Assembly (NCBI GenBank): GCA_963751335.1 | Contig: CAVVUB010000008.1 | Coordinates: 992,001 to 1,056,000, forward strand | DNA length: 64,000 nucleotides | Source of the DNA: Bog-473 sp963751335 | GTDB taxonomy: Bacteria; Actinomycetota; Acidimicrobiia; Acidimicrobiales; RAAP-2 | Direction of reading: 5' to 3' | Part shown: one piece after another, positions 1-9,253 of the stretch | Layout of the letters: each line of letters begins with the position of its first letter | Numbering within the stretch: the first letter of the stretch is position 1 | Notes under the pieces: model-generated | Database searches by the model: none | The model's input: the letters and a program-made list of their open reading frames with translations, nothing else | Told to the model about the DNA's origin: nothing | Program-made: the position numbers and the translations under genes

Positions 1-1
1 G

Positions 2-262
2 TACGACCGGGAACGTGTACACCATTCGGTCCTGACCGGCGAGGCCGTCGGACGATGGTGCGACCTCCTCGGACGAGAGCGAGTGGCCACACGCGCGGCA
101 CGACCGGCGATCCCGCTCGGACGGGCGGACGTAATTTTCGGGGGTGCGCTGGTGCTGAGAGAGGTCATGAGCAGACTGGGCTGTGACCGGTGCATCGTGT
201 CCGAGTCGGACATTCTCGACGGCCTCGTGATGTCCATCCTCGAGAAGGAGCGGGATGGCTGA
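2..262 (+). CDS. ppx: Exopolyphosphatase, Ppx/GppA family (C-terminal fragment)
   Basis: The reading frame open at the left edge runs 86 codons to a TGA and is the C-terminal end of a Ppx/GppA phosphatase, which hydrolyses polyphosphate or pppGpp in the cytoplasm. The recognisable parts are the late segment GRADVIFGGALVLREVM, in which an acidic residue precedes the glycine-rich strand of the actin-like ATPase fold, and the family's closing element IVSESDILDGLV, which matches the usual 'VSe.glReGl' pattern. The start lies outside the window. The stop overlaps the next gene's ATG by 8 nt, so the two are probably co-transcribed. The fragment was read by hand because it lacks an internal start codon. 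Confidence 0.85.
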   Translation, partial: YDRERVHHSVLTGEAVGRWCDLLGRERVATRAARPAIPLGRADVIFGGALVLREVMSRLGCDRCIVSESDILDGLVMSILEKERDG

Positions 263-1418
263 ATCGTTCGACGTCAATGACAACAGCGACGTCTACTACT
301 CCGACATCTACTGGAACGACTTCGCGGTGGTGCGCGAGCGCATCAACGAGCGGATCTCGGGGGATCCGAACATGCAGTGGTTCGAGCACTTCGCTCGAGC
401 CACTGGTCGGGTCTTCAGGCGAGCCCTCATTCTCAATTGTGGCAACGGTTGGGTGGAGCGAGGCCTGGTGGAGTATGGCCTGGTCGAGGAGGCCGTCGGG
501 ATCGACTACTCGACGAAGCTGCTCGAAACCGCTCGGTCGGCGGCATCGACGTCGGGCCTTCCGTTGACCTACTTCCAGGCCAACATCAATGACGGCGTGC
601 TCCCCGACATGGAGTTCGATCTGGTCGTGAATCACGCCGCCGCGCATCACATCGCCGCGATCGACCGGGTCCTCCGTGAAGTGTGCCGGATCCTTCCTCA
701 GGACGGATGGTTCGTCTCCTTCGACTACGTGGGCCCCCACCGCAACCAATACCGGATGGATGCGTGGGAAGAAGCGTGGTGGCTCAACCGACAGCTGCCC
801 GAATCGCTCCGACAGGACATGGCGTATCCGCCGCTCCCGGTCATGTTGCAAGTCGACCCGACGGAGGCCGTCCATTCAGAACTGATCGTCGATACCTTCC
901 ATCGCTATTTTGCCGAAAGCGAATTCACACCACTCGGCGGAGCAATCGCCTACCCGCTACTCACCCACAACAGGGCCATGTTCGAGGCAGACGACGACGA
1001 ACGGCGCGCCAGCTGGATCGATCGCATCCTCGAGGCGGACGACGCATTCCTAGGAGAGCATCCGGATGCGTCGCTCTTCGCGTACTTTGCCGGAACGCCG
1101 AACAAGGGCGTGCTCCGTCGGTCCGATCTGCTGGCCGAGTGGGAGGCGCAGGAAGTGCTTCGGGAGACTCGAGTGGCCGACGAAGGCGGCGCGTACTACG
1201 AACAAGGACCGCTCGCTCTTGCGCTCGTCGAGATCGAGGAGCAGAAGGCAAGGGCCGCGGCCATGCAGATGCAGCTCACGCAGCTGCGGTCAGAGCTCGA
1301 TGACATTCGACGGAGCTTTCTGTACGGCACGACGACGAAGCTGCTCGGTTCGAAGCTGCTCCGTACCATCCGTCAAAACCGATTCGTCGTCAGGCTCGAG
1401 CGCCGGCTCCGCCCCTGA
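255..1418 (+). CDS. Class I SAM-dependent methyltransferase with C-terminal coiled coil
   Basis: The 387-residue protein has a Rossmann-type methyltransferase domain at about residues 50-190. A motif-I-like loop, LILNCGNGWVERGL, stands where ExGxGxG is expected, followed by the acidic end of strand 2 (VGIDYS) and a motif-IV-like segment (FDLVVNHAAAHH). Residues from about 315 form a charged coiled coil (EIEEQKARAAAMQMQLTQLR) ending in a basic tail. Such tails are common in methyltransferases of surface-polysaccharide loci, so methylation of a sugar or glycan is likely, but the substrate cannot be read from the sequence. It follows the exopolyphosphatase with an 8-nt overlap and faces the glycosyltransferase genes that come next on the other strand. 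Confidence 0.75.
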   Translation: MAESFDVNDNSDVYYSDIYWNDFAVVRERINERISGDPNMQWFEHFARATGRVFRRALILNCGNGWVERGLVEYGLVEEAVGIDYSTKLLETARSAASTSGLPLTYFQANINDGVLPDMEFDLVVNHAAAHHIAAIDRVLREVCRILPQDGWFVSFDYVGPHRNQYRMDAWEEAWWLNRQLPESLRQDMAYPPLPVMLQVDPTEAVHSELIVDTFHRYFAESEFTPLGGAIAYPLLTHNRAMFEADDDERRASWIDRILEADDAFLGEHPDASLFAYFAGTPNKGVLRRSDLLAEWEAQEVLRETRVADEGGAYYEQGPLALALVEIEEQKARAAAMQMQLTQLRSELDDIRRSFLYGTTTKLLGSKLLRTIRQNRFVVRLERRLRP

Positions 1419-1433
1419 AGAGCCGCAGGCGCA

Positions 1434-3423
1434 TCACACGTCAAGATCGCGCAGGGCACGGTCGACGCGATCCACGAAGGCCTCGGGTGAGAAGGCACGG
1501 CTTCGCTCGCTCACGCGTGCACTGAGGGCCGACGAGCGAAGAGGATCTCCGAGCAATGACTCGACGACGCGGACGCATCCGCCGATCGTCTGGAATGTCG
1601 TGTCGGACCCGAGGACCTCGATCACCTCACGTGGTCCTCCTTGTCCGTAGACGACCGGGATGCACCCGAAGCTGCTCGCCTCAACCGGTGTGATGCCGAA
1701 ATGCTCGAGACTCTCGGGGAACTCATCGGGATCGACTCCGTATCCCGCGGCGTGCACAAGGACGGCCGAGCGTCCGTAGAGCGCGGCCAGATCGTCGCGG
1801 GCCACGTTCGGGTGGAACGTACAGGGCAACCCCTCGGCCAGCGCCTGGAGTTCGTAGTAACGCTTCCGCCCCTCCGGCCCGGGATGGATGGAGCCCGCGA
1901 CGGCAAGTTCGAAATCCTCCAGCCCGTGTTGGAGCAACTGCCGGAATACGTCGATCACGACGTCTTGGCGCTTGAGGTGGCCACCGGCGAAGAATCGCCC
2001 GACGGTCAGGATGGTCCTGCGGTCTGCCCACGCGACGTCTGCGCTCGCCCCAGGCCAGGTTGCCGGGGGCGAGATGACCCTGATGGGAACCCGCCGGAGG
2101 CCGTAGTGCTGGAGGAGTCCGTTGACGTGTCGCCGCACGAAGTCCGAGTACACCCAGATCTCGTCATAGTCGGCCAGCAGCTTGGCGTTGGCCGTGATGT
2201 CCTTGTCCGACATGGAGAACGGAAACTGCAGTTGATAGACGCTGCGGCGACCGAAGGCGGGGATCGGCGGAATGATCCGATTCCCGAGTACGACGGAGAA
2301 ACGACACCGACTCCGCTCGACATCGTCCCAGGGGTGCGCCGTGGCCACCGCATCCTCGAAACCGAATGCGGACGAGATCTGACGCACGCGGATGGAGCTG
2401 TAGCGCTCCGGCGTGCAGAACGTGACGTTCGAAATGCCGACCAAATCTTTGAAATGGGATGCCAGCTCGAACAACACCCGCTCACCTCCACCCGGAACGA
2501 GCGGGTAGGGAGAGTACAGAACGAACTCGGAGTCCCTCTTCACGGTGGCGCCGGACGTGCTGTATGGACCTCCCGCAGGTGGTCGGCGCGCCGGCATGTC
2601 GGCAAGATGTCTTGTGTGCCGGGCCTCGAGCCACGGTCCCCACTTTCGAGCGAAGCGCTGCCGGTTGATCTCAGAGATGTCATCGAGGCGGAGTCGGCTG
2701 TCCGAGGTCGTCTGACTCTCAATATGCACGACCCGCGCCCTCGGGTTGACGACGACCTTTCCGCACGTGGTCCAGAGCTTCAGGCAGAGGTCCACGTCTT
2801 CGTAGTAGGCGGGCTCCCATTCGAAACCGAACCCGCCGACCTCGAGGAAGTCGGACCGGCGCATGAGCAAGCAGGCGGCCGAGCAGAAGTCGACCACACA
2901 CGGAGTGTCGTAGTGGTCCGGACCCCACACGCTGCCCTTGCCCACCTGCATGACATCTCCGGTTGAGAGAGCGAGGCTGCCGACCTCCTGGACTCTGCCA
3001 TCGGGATAGAGGAACATGGGGCCGACCGCAGCCACCATCGGATCGTCTTGCATCGTGGCCGCCAGCTCGTCGATCCAACCGGGTTCGACGAAGGCGTCAT
3101 TGTTGAGGAACACGATGAAGTCGCCGGTGGCGAAGTCGACGCCGATGTTGTTGCCCTCGCTGAAAAACCTGTTCTCTCCGACGTCGACCAACAGGAAATC
3201 CTGTGTCTTGCTCCGTTGTCGAAGGACGGCCACCTCTTCGTGGGTCGAGCCGTTGTCGACGACGACAATCTCGCGTATGAGTGAGCTTGTCGCCGCGCTG
3301 CAGCGCGTCGAGACATCGGAGTGTCGTGGCGGCGTGGTTGTAGTTGAGGACGATGACGGAGACGTTATGGTCGAAGCACTCGGTAGCCAACTTCGTGCTA
3401 CCCGTGGTTGGGATCGACGGCAC
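1434..3423 (-). CDS. Bifunctional GT2-GT4 glycosyltransferase (apparent frameshift near 3285)
   Basis: Two glycosyltransferase domains are fused. The N-terminal GT2 domain begins VSVIVLNYNHAATTLRCLDA in one frame and continues IREIVVVDNGSTHEE in another, with FLNNDAF and YYEDVDLCLKLW as the DxD-like and acceptor-side motifs. The C-terminal GT4 half contains GGGERVLFEL, TVGRFFAGGHLKRQD and the E-x7-E region EHFGITPVEA. The two frames join only if one base is removed near 3280-3290. An uncorrected reading would start at 3473 with about 65 meaningless residues. The chosen start is GTG 3423, which overlaps the upstream gene's stop by 26 nt. It probably adds sugars to a surface polysaccharide. A sequence error is likelier than a true pseudogene because both sides are well conserved. 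Confidence 0.75.
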
Positions 3424-4636
3424 GCCGACGCACTAGTCCCGAGAAGAGCCGCAACGGAGCGGTCAGTCTCCATGAACTCGATCGCTGGAGGTCATCCACG
3501 ACACTCTGAGCCGAGGCGGCCAAGCCGGCATAGACCAGGACTCGGTTCTCAGCGTCCTCGAGCAGGAGCTCCTTGTCCTCGAGCTCGGCCCGGTGCTTGG
3601 CAGCTCCGGTCGACACCTTTGCCGCGAGAAGGTCGACGCGGTCGAGGAACTCCTTGACGAGCGCTTCTCGCTCCAACCGGGCGGACTCGGTTTGCGCGGC
3701 GAGTCCCTGGCGGGCCACCGAGAGCTCGTCGGAGAGCTGCATCGTCAGACCCTGATACGTACGCAAGGCTTCCAGGAAGGCCGCGCGCTCCATGTGTTGT
3801 CTCTCGATCAGGCGGCCGACGAGCACCTCGGCCCCCGGCGGCAGCTCGAGCGCTTCTCCGATCGGACCGTGGTCGTCGGCATGGGTGCCAAAGAGGGTGA
3901 GGATGCTGCCCACGGCGCTGGGCACATTCTCCAGCAAGTCGACGGACCGGCTGGAACCGTCGATGGGTTCTTGGGCCACGAGGGCTTCCCCATCACCGCC
4001 GAGTGGAACGCGCACCGTCCTGAAATGGTCCGGGACCACTTCTTTGGCGATCCGGTCCAACTCCTCGGAGGCTCCGGCGGCGGAGTCTGTGAACACGACG
4101 GTGGCCCCTACGCCCAGGAGGCCGAGCCATGGCATCAGGTCGGATGAAGACGGCACCGTTCCGGAGATGGCGACATGGAGGAGGTCGACGCGGGATTCAG
4201 CTCCCAGCGCGGTCTTCGCATCGTCTTGCGAATCGAATTCCTCGAGAACCGAGTGTGCCGAGGGTGCGCTCCCTGGCCCGAACCGCCGAGGGGACTCGGA
4301 CTCGCGTTGACCACCGGCCCGAGGTCCCACAGCGATGTAGCGGGTGCCCGCGCCCGCTTGCTCCACTGCCTCAGACATCGAAAGCAGCAATGTCGGGTCA
4401 CGGTGTCCGACCCTCACCGTCATTCCGGGTCTCGTGGTGGCAATGATCCAGCGCATGAAGGAGGCCGTACCGCCGTGGGACGCATCGACCATGGGATCGA
4501 CGGCGAGGGGAAGGAAGTACTGCACAACGGTGGCTTCGCTCGCCCGGCCCAACGAGGGAACGACGGCCACGCGATCTTCGGCCGACTGGGAGGAACCCGT
4601 CACGGGACCACTCGGTGGTTCGGAGTTTTCAGTCAT
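3398..4636 (-). CDS. Methyltransferase-like protein with coiled-coil tail, glycan locus
   Basis: The 412-residue protein seems to contain a degenerate Rossmann methyltransferase-like fold. TASFMRWIIATTRPGMTVRVG resembles the entry of CmcI-type methyltransferases, and VDLLHVAISGTVP and GATVVFTD look like later strands. From about residue 280 it is a long coiled coil ending in SSSWRLTAPLRL, a signature tail of many polysaccharide-locus transferases. No clear catalytic motif is seen, so an enzymatic role is uncertain and it could be a scaffold for neighbouring transferases. ATG 4636 was preferred to an upstream TTG at 4708 because TACCCT lies 9 nt before it, matching the leaderless promoters elsewhere in this window. 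Its stop overlaps the downstream GT2-GT4 gene. Confidence 0.6.
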   Translation of the reverse strand: MTENSEPPSGPVTGSSQSAEDRVAVVPSLGRASEATVVQYFLPLAVDPMVDASHGGTASFMRWIIATTRPGMTVRVGHRDPTLLLSMSEAVEQAGAGTRYIAVGPRAGGQRESESPRRFGPGSAPSAHSVLEEFDSQDDAKTALGAESRVDLLHVAISGTVPSSSDLMPWLGLLGVGATVVFTDSAAGASEELDRIAKEVVPDHFRTVRVPLGGDGEALVAQEPIDGSSRSVDLLENVPSAVGSILTLFGTHADDHGPIGEALELPPGAEVLVGRLIERQHMERAAFLEALRTYQGLTMQLSDELSVARQGLAAQTESARLEREALVKEFLDRVDLLAAKVSTGAAKHRAELEDKELLLEDAENRVLVYAGLAASAQSVVDDLQRSSSWRLTAPLRLFSGLVRRRAVDPNHG

Positions 4637-4645
4637 GGCGAAGAG

Positions 4646-4651
4646 AGGGTA
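4646..4651 (-). promoter_or_regulatory. -10 element of a leaderless promoter
   Basis: TACCCT on the minus strand lies 9 nt upstream of ATG 4636. It fits the TANNNT pattern seen at many starts here and decides the start choice. Confidence 0.45.
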
Positions 4652-4784
4652 AGTGCCGCTGATCAGGGATTCTTGGTTGCGTCCGGGCGATCGGCGAGAA
4701 CTCCACAAGGTGACGCTTCATCCTAGCGTCGACCGGTTCGGCACTGACGGCCAAGCGTGCGGACGTCACGCTCGGCGGGGATCC

Positions 4785-5726
4785 TCACGTCCCGTCCAAA
4801 AGGGAGCCCAGGCGCGCCACGAGCGCGGCCGGTCTCCCGTACCGTTCGTCGGCGTATCGTCGGCCGAGCGCAGACGCACGCGATCGTTCGGATTCCCGCC
4901 TCAGCCGGCTGGTTGCACCGACGAGCCCCTCGGCATCGTTGAAGACCGCCCCACCTGTTGCAAGTGCGTGCTCGGCCGCCGCCGGTGACACGGATGGCAC
5001 GACGATCGGCGTGCCGAAGCGAAGCGCCTCGACACACTCACGAGCGACGTGAGGCCCGGGCGCCAGGTCCACCACGAAGATCGCATGAGCGAGCAAGCGC
5101 CAGAGATCCATGCGCGTATCGACGGAGATCTCCCCACGCAGGACTGACCCCCGCCACGCCTGGGCCCTGCCTCCTTTCACCAGGACGATGTCGTCGTCGG
5201 GAAAGGAGGCGCCGAGCTCCTTCACTTCGCGTCCGGGATCGTCGGTGGCGCCGTCGACATCGCCTGAGAGGACCAGTTGATACCCGACGAAGCCGAAGCC
5301 GTGATGCCGGTGCCGCTCGGCCATCCGGTTGACCGGGACGTGCAGGCTGACGTCGGTCGTCCCGTCACCACCGCCGGCGGCCGTGATCCGATGCCACGAG
5401 GGATTCAGCTCGAGCGCCGAGGAGACGAACCAACCGGCCCTCGGTGTGAGATCGCTCAGCAGCGTGGACAGGGCGGAAGACACCTCGTCGACAATGACGG
5501 CTTGGTGCGGTGGGAGCCCCGGGGGGAGGCGCCAGGCCCGGCCCGGACCGGACCCCATGACGTCGAATCCTCCGTCGGGAACGGTCTCGCCTTCCGGTCC
5601 GGGAGCGACCACGGTCACCTCGTGGATCCGGGTGGCTGCCGCGGCCAGCGACCTCGTCACGAAGGCCAGTTCGGAGCGAGGTTCGTGCCAGTGTTGGGCC
5701 AGGAACAGCACGCCGCCGTCAGCCAC
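4785..5726 (-). CDS. GT4-like glycosyltransferase
   Basis: The 313-residue protein lacks a strong N-terminal GT motif but ends in a recognisable GT-B C-terminal domain. A DIVLVKGG strand is followed by MDLWRLLAHAIFVVDLAPGP and then ARECVEALRFGTPIVVPS, the E-x-hydrophobic-G-P/V pattern where GT4 enzymes bind the nucleotide sugar. TGGAVFNDAEGL matches the usual 'gg.ly.d..el' loop. It starts with GTG 21 nt after the stop of the double-GT2 gene, so the two are likely co-transcribed. A role in surface glycan assembly is inferred from this context. It is shorter than typical GT4 proteins (about 370 residues), and the N-terminal acceptor domain is reduced. Confidence 0.65.
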   Translation of the reverse strand: MADGGVLFLAQHWHEPRSELAFVTRSLAAAATRIHEVTVVAPGPEGETVPDGGFDVMGSGPGRAWRLPPGLPPHQAVIVDEVSSALSTLLSDLTPRAGWFVSSALELNPSWHRITAAGGGDGTTDVSLHVPVNRMAERHRHHGFGFVGYQLVLSGDVDGATDDPGREVKELGASFPDDDIVLVKGGRAQAWRGSVLRGEISVDTRMDLWRLLAHAIFVVDLAPGPHVARECVEALRFGTPIVVPSVSPAAAEHALATGGAVFNDAEGLVGATSRLRRESERSRASALGRRYADERYGRPAALVARLGSLLDGT

Positions 5727-5747
5727 GCTCGGACCGGAACCTTTGGG

Positions 5748-7466
5748 CTACTGCGCCCGGACCGTCGAGTGCCATCGGTCCCACTGTTCTGCTTCGCTCG
5801 CGCTCGCCAGACGACATGACGGATCTGACCTCGTCAAATGAGGATTGAGGTAGCGATCTCCGTCGCGAATGCGGTCTTCCCAGCGGTCGAGGAAGGAGAC
5901 GATGTCGCCAACTCCACCGGCTGTCCCTCGGCTCGGCGATTCGTGGTGCACGAGCTCAGCTGCCGGTTCGTAGAGTGTGCGGAACCCGGCGTCCCAAGCG
6001 CGCAAGCAGAAGTCCACGTCGTTCAGGTCGACACCGAGGCCTTCGTCGAACCCGTCGAGCTGCTCGAAGACCTCGCGCCGCACCGCGAGGCAGGCACCCG
6101 TCACCGCTGAGCATTCCCGGGTGACACTCGCCATTTGCAGGTACCCGCTCTGACCCGGCGCCAGTCCCGCCAGAGGGTGCCCTGCGGCCCCGTTCAATCC
6201 CAGGACGATGCCGCAATGTTGGAGCCTGCCGTCAGGGTAGAGAAGCCGGGCTCCGACCGCCGCCACATCAGATCTGAGGGCCTGAGTCCGCAATGCGGCA
6301 ATCCATCCCTCCGTGCGCGCTTCGATGTCGTTGTTGAGGAAGATCAGGACCTCACCTCGGGCCGCGCGCGCTCCGTCGTTGCTGAGCCGGGCCCAATTGA
6401 ACGGTCGGGCGTCGTGCAGAACGCGTACATCCGGTTGAGTCTCTAGGCGCTCCATCAACGTCTGGGTCTCCAGATCGGTCGAGCCGTTGTCGACCAGCAC
6501 CAGTTCGACCTTGTCGTAACGGGCGGTCCTTCTGACTGAATCCACGCACGTCCGCAGGAGGCGAGGTTCGTCCCGGAACGGGATCACGACACTGACCGTT
6601 GCCCGGGGCCGGTCGGGCCAGATCACGTGAAAGGTTCCGGGACTGCTGCCCGGCCGGACGGTCGCCCGAGGCTGTGTCCGCTCGATCGCCACCTCCACGT
6701 GATAGCAGTCTGGATCCTCGGCCGGCTCGGCTGCCCACCGGTGACAGAGCACCTCAGGAATGTGCACGACGCGGTCGGCCACCTCACAGGCAGTCAGGGC
6801 GCACGCGTGCTCGAGGGAGCTCGCCGCGCTGGCAATTATCCGAGGCATGTCTCTGGTCACCGCAGATCCGATGACAAGAGGACGACCGATGTAGGGCGCC
6901 GAGGACAAGAAATCGGGCGAATACTCGGGCTTGAGCCGAGGTGAAGTGTGGAGACCGTTCGACCCGAGAGCATCTTCGTCGGCGTAGACCACGTTCGTCG
7001 GGGTGACCTGCGAGGCCAGCAGAGCGACGGCGTCAGGCGCCCAGACGTCACCGGGGAAGATCAGCGCGGTATGGCACCCACGGCGGAGATCGATGGCCTC
7101 ATTGAACATGACGAACACGTCAGCTGGTCCCCCGGAGTTGAGGATGCGGGTGCGCCGCCGGGTCGTCCGGGGCGAAGCCGTCACCAGGTTCTCGACGTGG
7201 CTTTCGGAGGTCTCGGAGACCAGGATGGTCAGTGACCACGTGCGACCGGTCTGGCCCGCGATGCTCTGCAACGTCCGGGCGAGGCCCTGCACGGAGGCAG
7301 GCACGACCATGACCAGAGCAAGCTCTGGCTGGTGCGGGGAGTCGGGAGCGCGTGATCGACGCTCTGCCTCACGAGAGGTGACCCAGGCGGCATAGCCGGT
7401 GGGGTCCTCGGAGACGTTTGCGGGCAACGGGGCTGGCTCTCGCGTGGCGAAGAGCACCCGTTCCAC
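5748..7466 (-). CDS. Double-domain GT2 family glycosyltransferase
   Basis: The 572-residue protein has two GT-A-like halves. The first (about residues 45-260) is degenerate but keeps TLQSIAGQTG and a YADEDAL segment in the DxD position. The second (about 285-540) is a classical GT2: VSVVIPFRDE, LVLVDNGSTD, LIFLNNDIEA (the DxD-type metal site) and GVDLNDVDFCLRAWDAGF. This architecture is common in O-antigen and actinobacterial surface-polysaccharide clusters, where it elongates rhamnan or galactan-like chains. The donor sugar is unknown. GTG 7466 is supported by TAGATT 6 nt upstream. It heads the minus-strand glycan operon and is divergent from the aminotransferase. Confidence 0.85.
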   Translation of the reverse strand: MERVLFATREPAPLPANVSEDPTGYAAWVTSREAERRSRAPDSPHQPELALVMVVPASVQGLARTLQSIAGQTGRTWSLTILVSETSESHVENLVTASPRTTRRRTRILNSGGPADVFVMFNEAIDLRRGCHTALIFPGDVWAPDAVALLASQVTPTNVVYADEDALGSNGLHTSPRLKPEYSPDFLSSAPYIGRPLVIGSAVTRDMPRIIASAASSLEHACALTACEVADRVVHIPEVLCHRWAAEPAEDPDCYHVEVAIERTQPRATVRPGSSPGTFHVIWPDRPRATVSVVIPFRDEPRLLRTCVDSVRRTARYDKVELVLVDNGSTDLETQTLMERLETQPDVRVLHDARPFNWARLSNDGARAARGEVLIFLNNDIEARTEGWIAALRTQALRSDVAAVGARLLYPDGRLQHCGIVLGLNGAAGHPLAGLAPGQSGYLQMASVTRECSAVTGACLAVRREVFEQLDGFDEGLGVDLNDVDFCLRAWDAGFRTLYEPAAELVHHESPSRGTAGGVGDIVSFLDRWEDRIRDGDRYLNPHLTRSDPSCRLASASEAEQWDRWHSTVRAQ

Positions 7467-7472
7467 GCAGGC

Positions 7473-7478
7473 AATCTA
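7473..7478 (-). promoter_or_regulatory. -10 element of a leaderless promoter for the GT2 gene
   Basis: TAGATT on the minus strand is followed by 6 nt and GTG 7466, so transcription probably begins at or very near the start codon. Confidence 0.5.
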
Positions 7479-7543
7479 TCGGACGCCAACCCGGTGAAAA
7501 GCCGCGTTGGCGCACGTGAAGGCAGACCTGTCACGATTCGCCG

Positions 7544-8632
7544 ATGCGGAATCCCGACCGCTTGCTCATGGGCCCCGGGCCGTCGAACCCGTACCCCGTC
7601 GTGACGATGGCGCTCGCCGGGCCGCTACTGGGTCACCTGGACCCCGACTTCCTGGTCGTGCTCGACGAGACGTGTGAGCGTCTCCGCGTGGTGTTCGGGA
7701 CGGACAACGCCCTCACACTGCCGATCAGCGGCACCGGTTCGGCCGGCATGGAGGCCTCTTTCGTGAACGTGGTGCGGCCGGGCGATGTCGTCGTGGTCGG
7801 GGTCAACGGCGTCTTCGGGGAGCGCATGTGCGAGGTGGCCGACCGGCTCGGCGCCGAGGTGGTTCGCGTCGACGCCGAGTGGGGCGAGCCACTCGATCCG
7901 GGTCTGCTCGTGGCAGCGCACCCCGCACCTGCGGTCATCGCACTGGTCCACGCCGAGACGTCCACCGGGGTGCGAAACGACGTGGGGGCGGTTGGTCAGG
8001 AGAAGGGCAGTGCACTGCTCTTGGTCGATACCGTGACCTCACTCGGCGGGATCGAGGTTGCCGTCGACCAGTGGGGGGTCGACATCTCCTACAGCGGGAC
8101 CCAGAAATGCCTGGGTGTGCCACCGGGCTTGTCCCCGCTCACGCTTTCGCCGCGGGCGACCGAGCGCCTGGTCGAGCGGCCCAGCAGCTGGTACCTGGAC
8201 CTGAACCTGATCGCCAAATACGCCAGCGGGCCCGCGGGCGGTGGCCGCACCTACCACCACACCGCTCCGGTGGCGATGGTGGCTGGCCTCCATGCCGGGC
8301 TCGGGGCCCTGCTCGAGGAAGGCCTGGACGGGGCCAGGGAACGGCACGCCGAATGCGGCCAGCTGCTGTGGGACGGCCTCGAGGATCTGGGTCTGGAGCT
8401 TCTCGTCAAGAAGGAGCATCGCTTGCCTCAGCTCACCACCGTCCGTATTCCTGAGGGGGTGGACGATGGAGCGGTCCGGACCCGGCTCCTCGACGACTAT
8501 GGGATTGAGATCGGCGCCGGAGCAGGTCAGCTGGCCGGAAAGATCTGGCGCATCGGCTGCATGGGGCACACGGCCCGCCGTCGCAACGTGCTGGCCCTCC
8601 TGGGTGCGCTGAGGGAGGTGCTGGACGGGTGA
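7544..8632 (+). CDS. Class V aminotransferase (alanine/serine-glyoxylate type)
   Basis: The 362-residue protein is a PLP-dependent fold-type I enzyme of the alanine-glyoxylate / serine-glyoxylate aminotransferase group. The family opening LLMGPGPSNPYPVV is present, LPISGTGSAGMEASF binds the cofactor phosphate, VDTVTSLGG holds the aspartate that contacts the pyridine nitrogen, and SGTQKCLGVPPG carries the Schiff-base lysine. The RIGCMGH segment near residue 342 holds the substrate-carboxylate arginine. It probably acts in glyoxylate, glycine or serine metabolism in the cytoplasm; 2-aminoethylphosphonate-type activity is less likely. The length is normal for the family. The next gene's GTG overlaps its stop by 4 nt. 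Confidence 0.9.
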   Translation: MRNPDRLLMGPGPSNPYPVVTMALAGPLLGHLDPDFLVVLDETCERLRVVFGTDNALTLPISGTGSAGMEASFVNVVRPGDVVVVGVNGVFGERMCEVADRLGAEVVRVDAEWGEPLDPGLLVAAHPAPAVIALVHAETSTGVRNDVGAVGQEKGSALLLVDTVTSLGGIEVAVDQWGVDISYSGTQKCLGVPPGLSPLTLSPRATERLVERPSSWYLDLNLIAKYASGPAGGGRTYHHTAPVAMVAGLHAGLGALLEEGLDGARERHAECGQLLWDGLEDLGLELLVKKEHRLPQLTTVRIPEGVDDGAVRTRLLDDYGIEIGAGAGQLAGKIWRIGCMGHTARRRNVLALLGALREVLDG

Positions 8633-9249
8633 GTGCGGCCCGAGCCGTGCGCCACGCGCCGCTGCAGTTGCGGGGGCGCCGAGTGTTGTTGCGGTCATTG
8701 ACCGAGGACGACTTCGTAGCCTGGCACGAGGTGCGCACCCGTTGCGCCGACTGGTTGTTGCGCTGGGAGCCCAGGCCCAAAGGTGCCCCCGTTCCGTCGG
8801 AGGACCGTCCGAGTTTTGCGGCACGCTGCGGCATCCGCGAGCGGGAGCGGCACCTGGGTACCGGCTATGGCTTTGGGATTTTCGTTGGCGAACGCTTCGC
8901 CGGCGAAGTGACGCTCTCATCCATCCAACGCGGGCCGTTCCAGAGCGGGTTCATCGGGTACTGGATCGACGAGGCGTTGGCCGGGCGGGGGCTGGTGCCC
9001 GAAGCGGTCGTGGTGACGCTGCGCTTCGCATTCGAGGCGATCTCGCTGCACCGGGTCGAGATCTCCATCATCCCTCGGAATATTGCGAGCCGGCGGGTCG
9101 TCGAGAAACTCGGCATCCGCGAGGAGGGGATCGCGCAGCGTTATCTGGAGATCGACGGCGTCTGGGAGGACCATGTGCGCTACGGCATCACCGCCGAAGA
9201 GTGGGCCGTCCGGGAGCGCGGGCTGGTCGCCGAATGGATCGGCCCCTGA
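8629..9249 (+). CDS. GNAT N-acetyltransferase, RimJ/RimL type
   Basis: The 206-residue protein matches the RimJ/RimL branch of GNAT acetyltransferases, which acetylate protein N-termini or small amines using acetyl-CoA. The order is standard: an N-terminal strand (RRVLLRSLTEDDFVAWHEVR), GFGIFVGERFAGEVTLSSI, then the acetyl-CoA-binding loop region IDEALAGRGLVPEAV and the late motif HRVEISIIPRNIASRRVVEK, with LGIREEGIAQRYLEIDGVW closing the fold. The GTG start overlaps the aminotransferase TGA (GTGA), indicating translational coupling. It ends 4 nt before the convergent epimerase gene. The natural substrate cannot be deduced. Confidence 0.85.
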   Translation: MSAARAVRHAPLQLRGRRVLLRSLTEDDFVAWHEVRTRCADWLLRWEPRPKGAPVPSEDRPSFAARCGIRERERHLGTGYGFGIFVGERFAGEVTLSSIQRGPFQSGFIGYWIDEALAGRGLVPEAVVVTLRFAFEAISLHRVEISIIPRNIASRRVVEKLGIREEGIAQRYLEIDGVWEDHVRYGITAEEWAVRERGLVAEWIGP

Positions 9250-9253
9250 CCGA

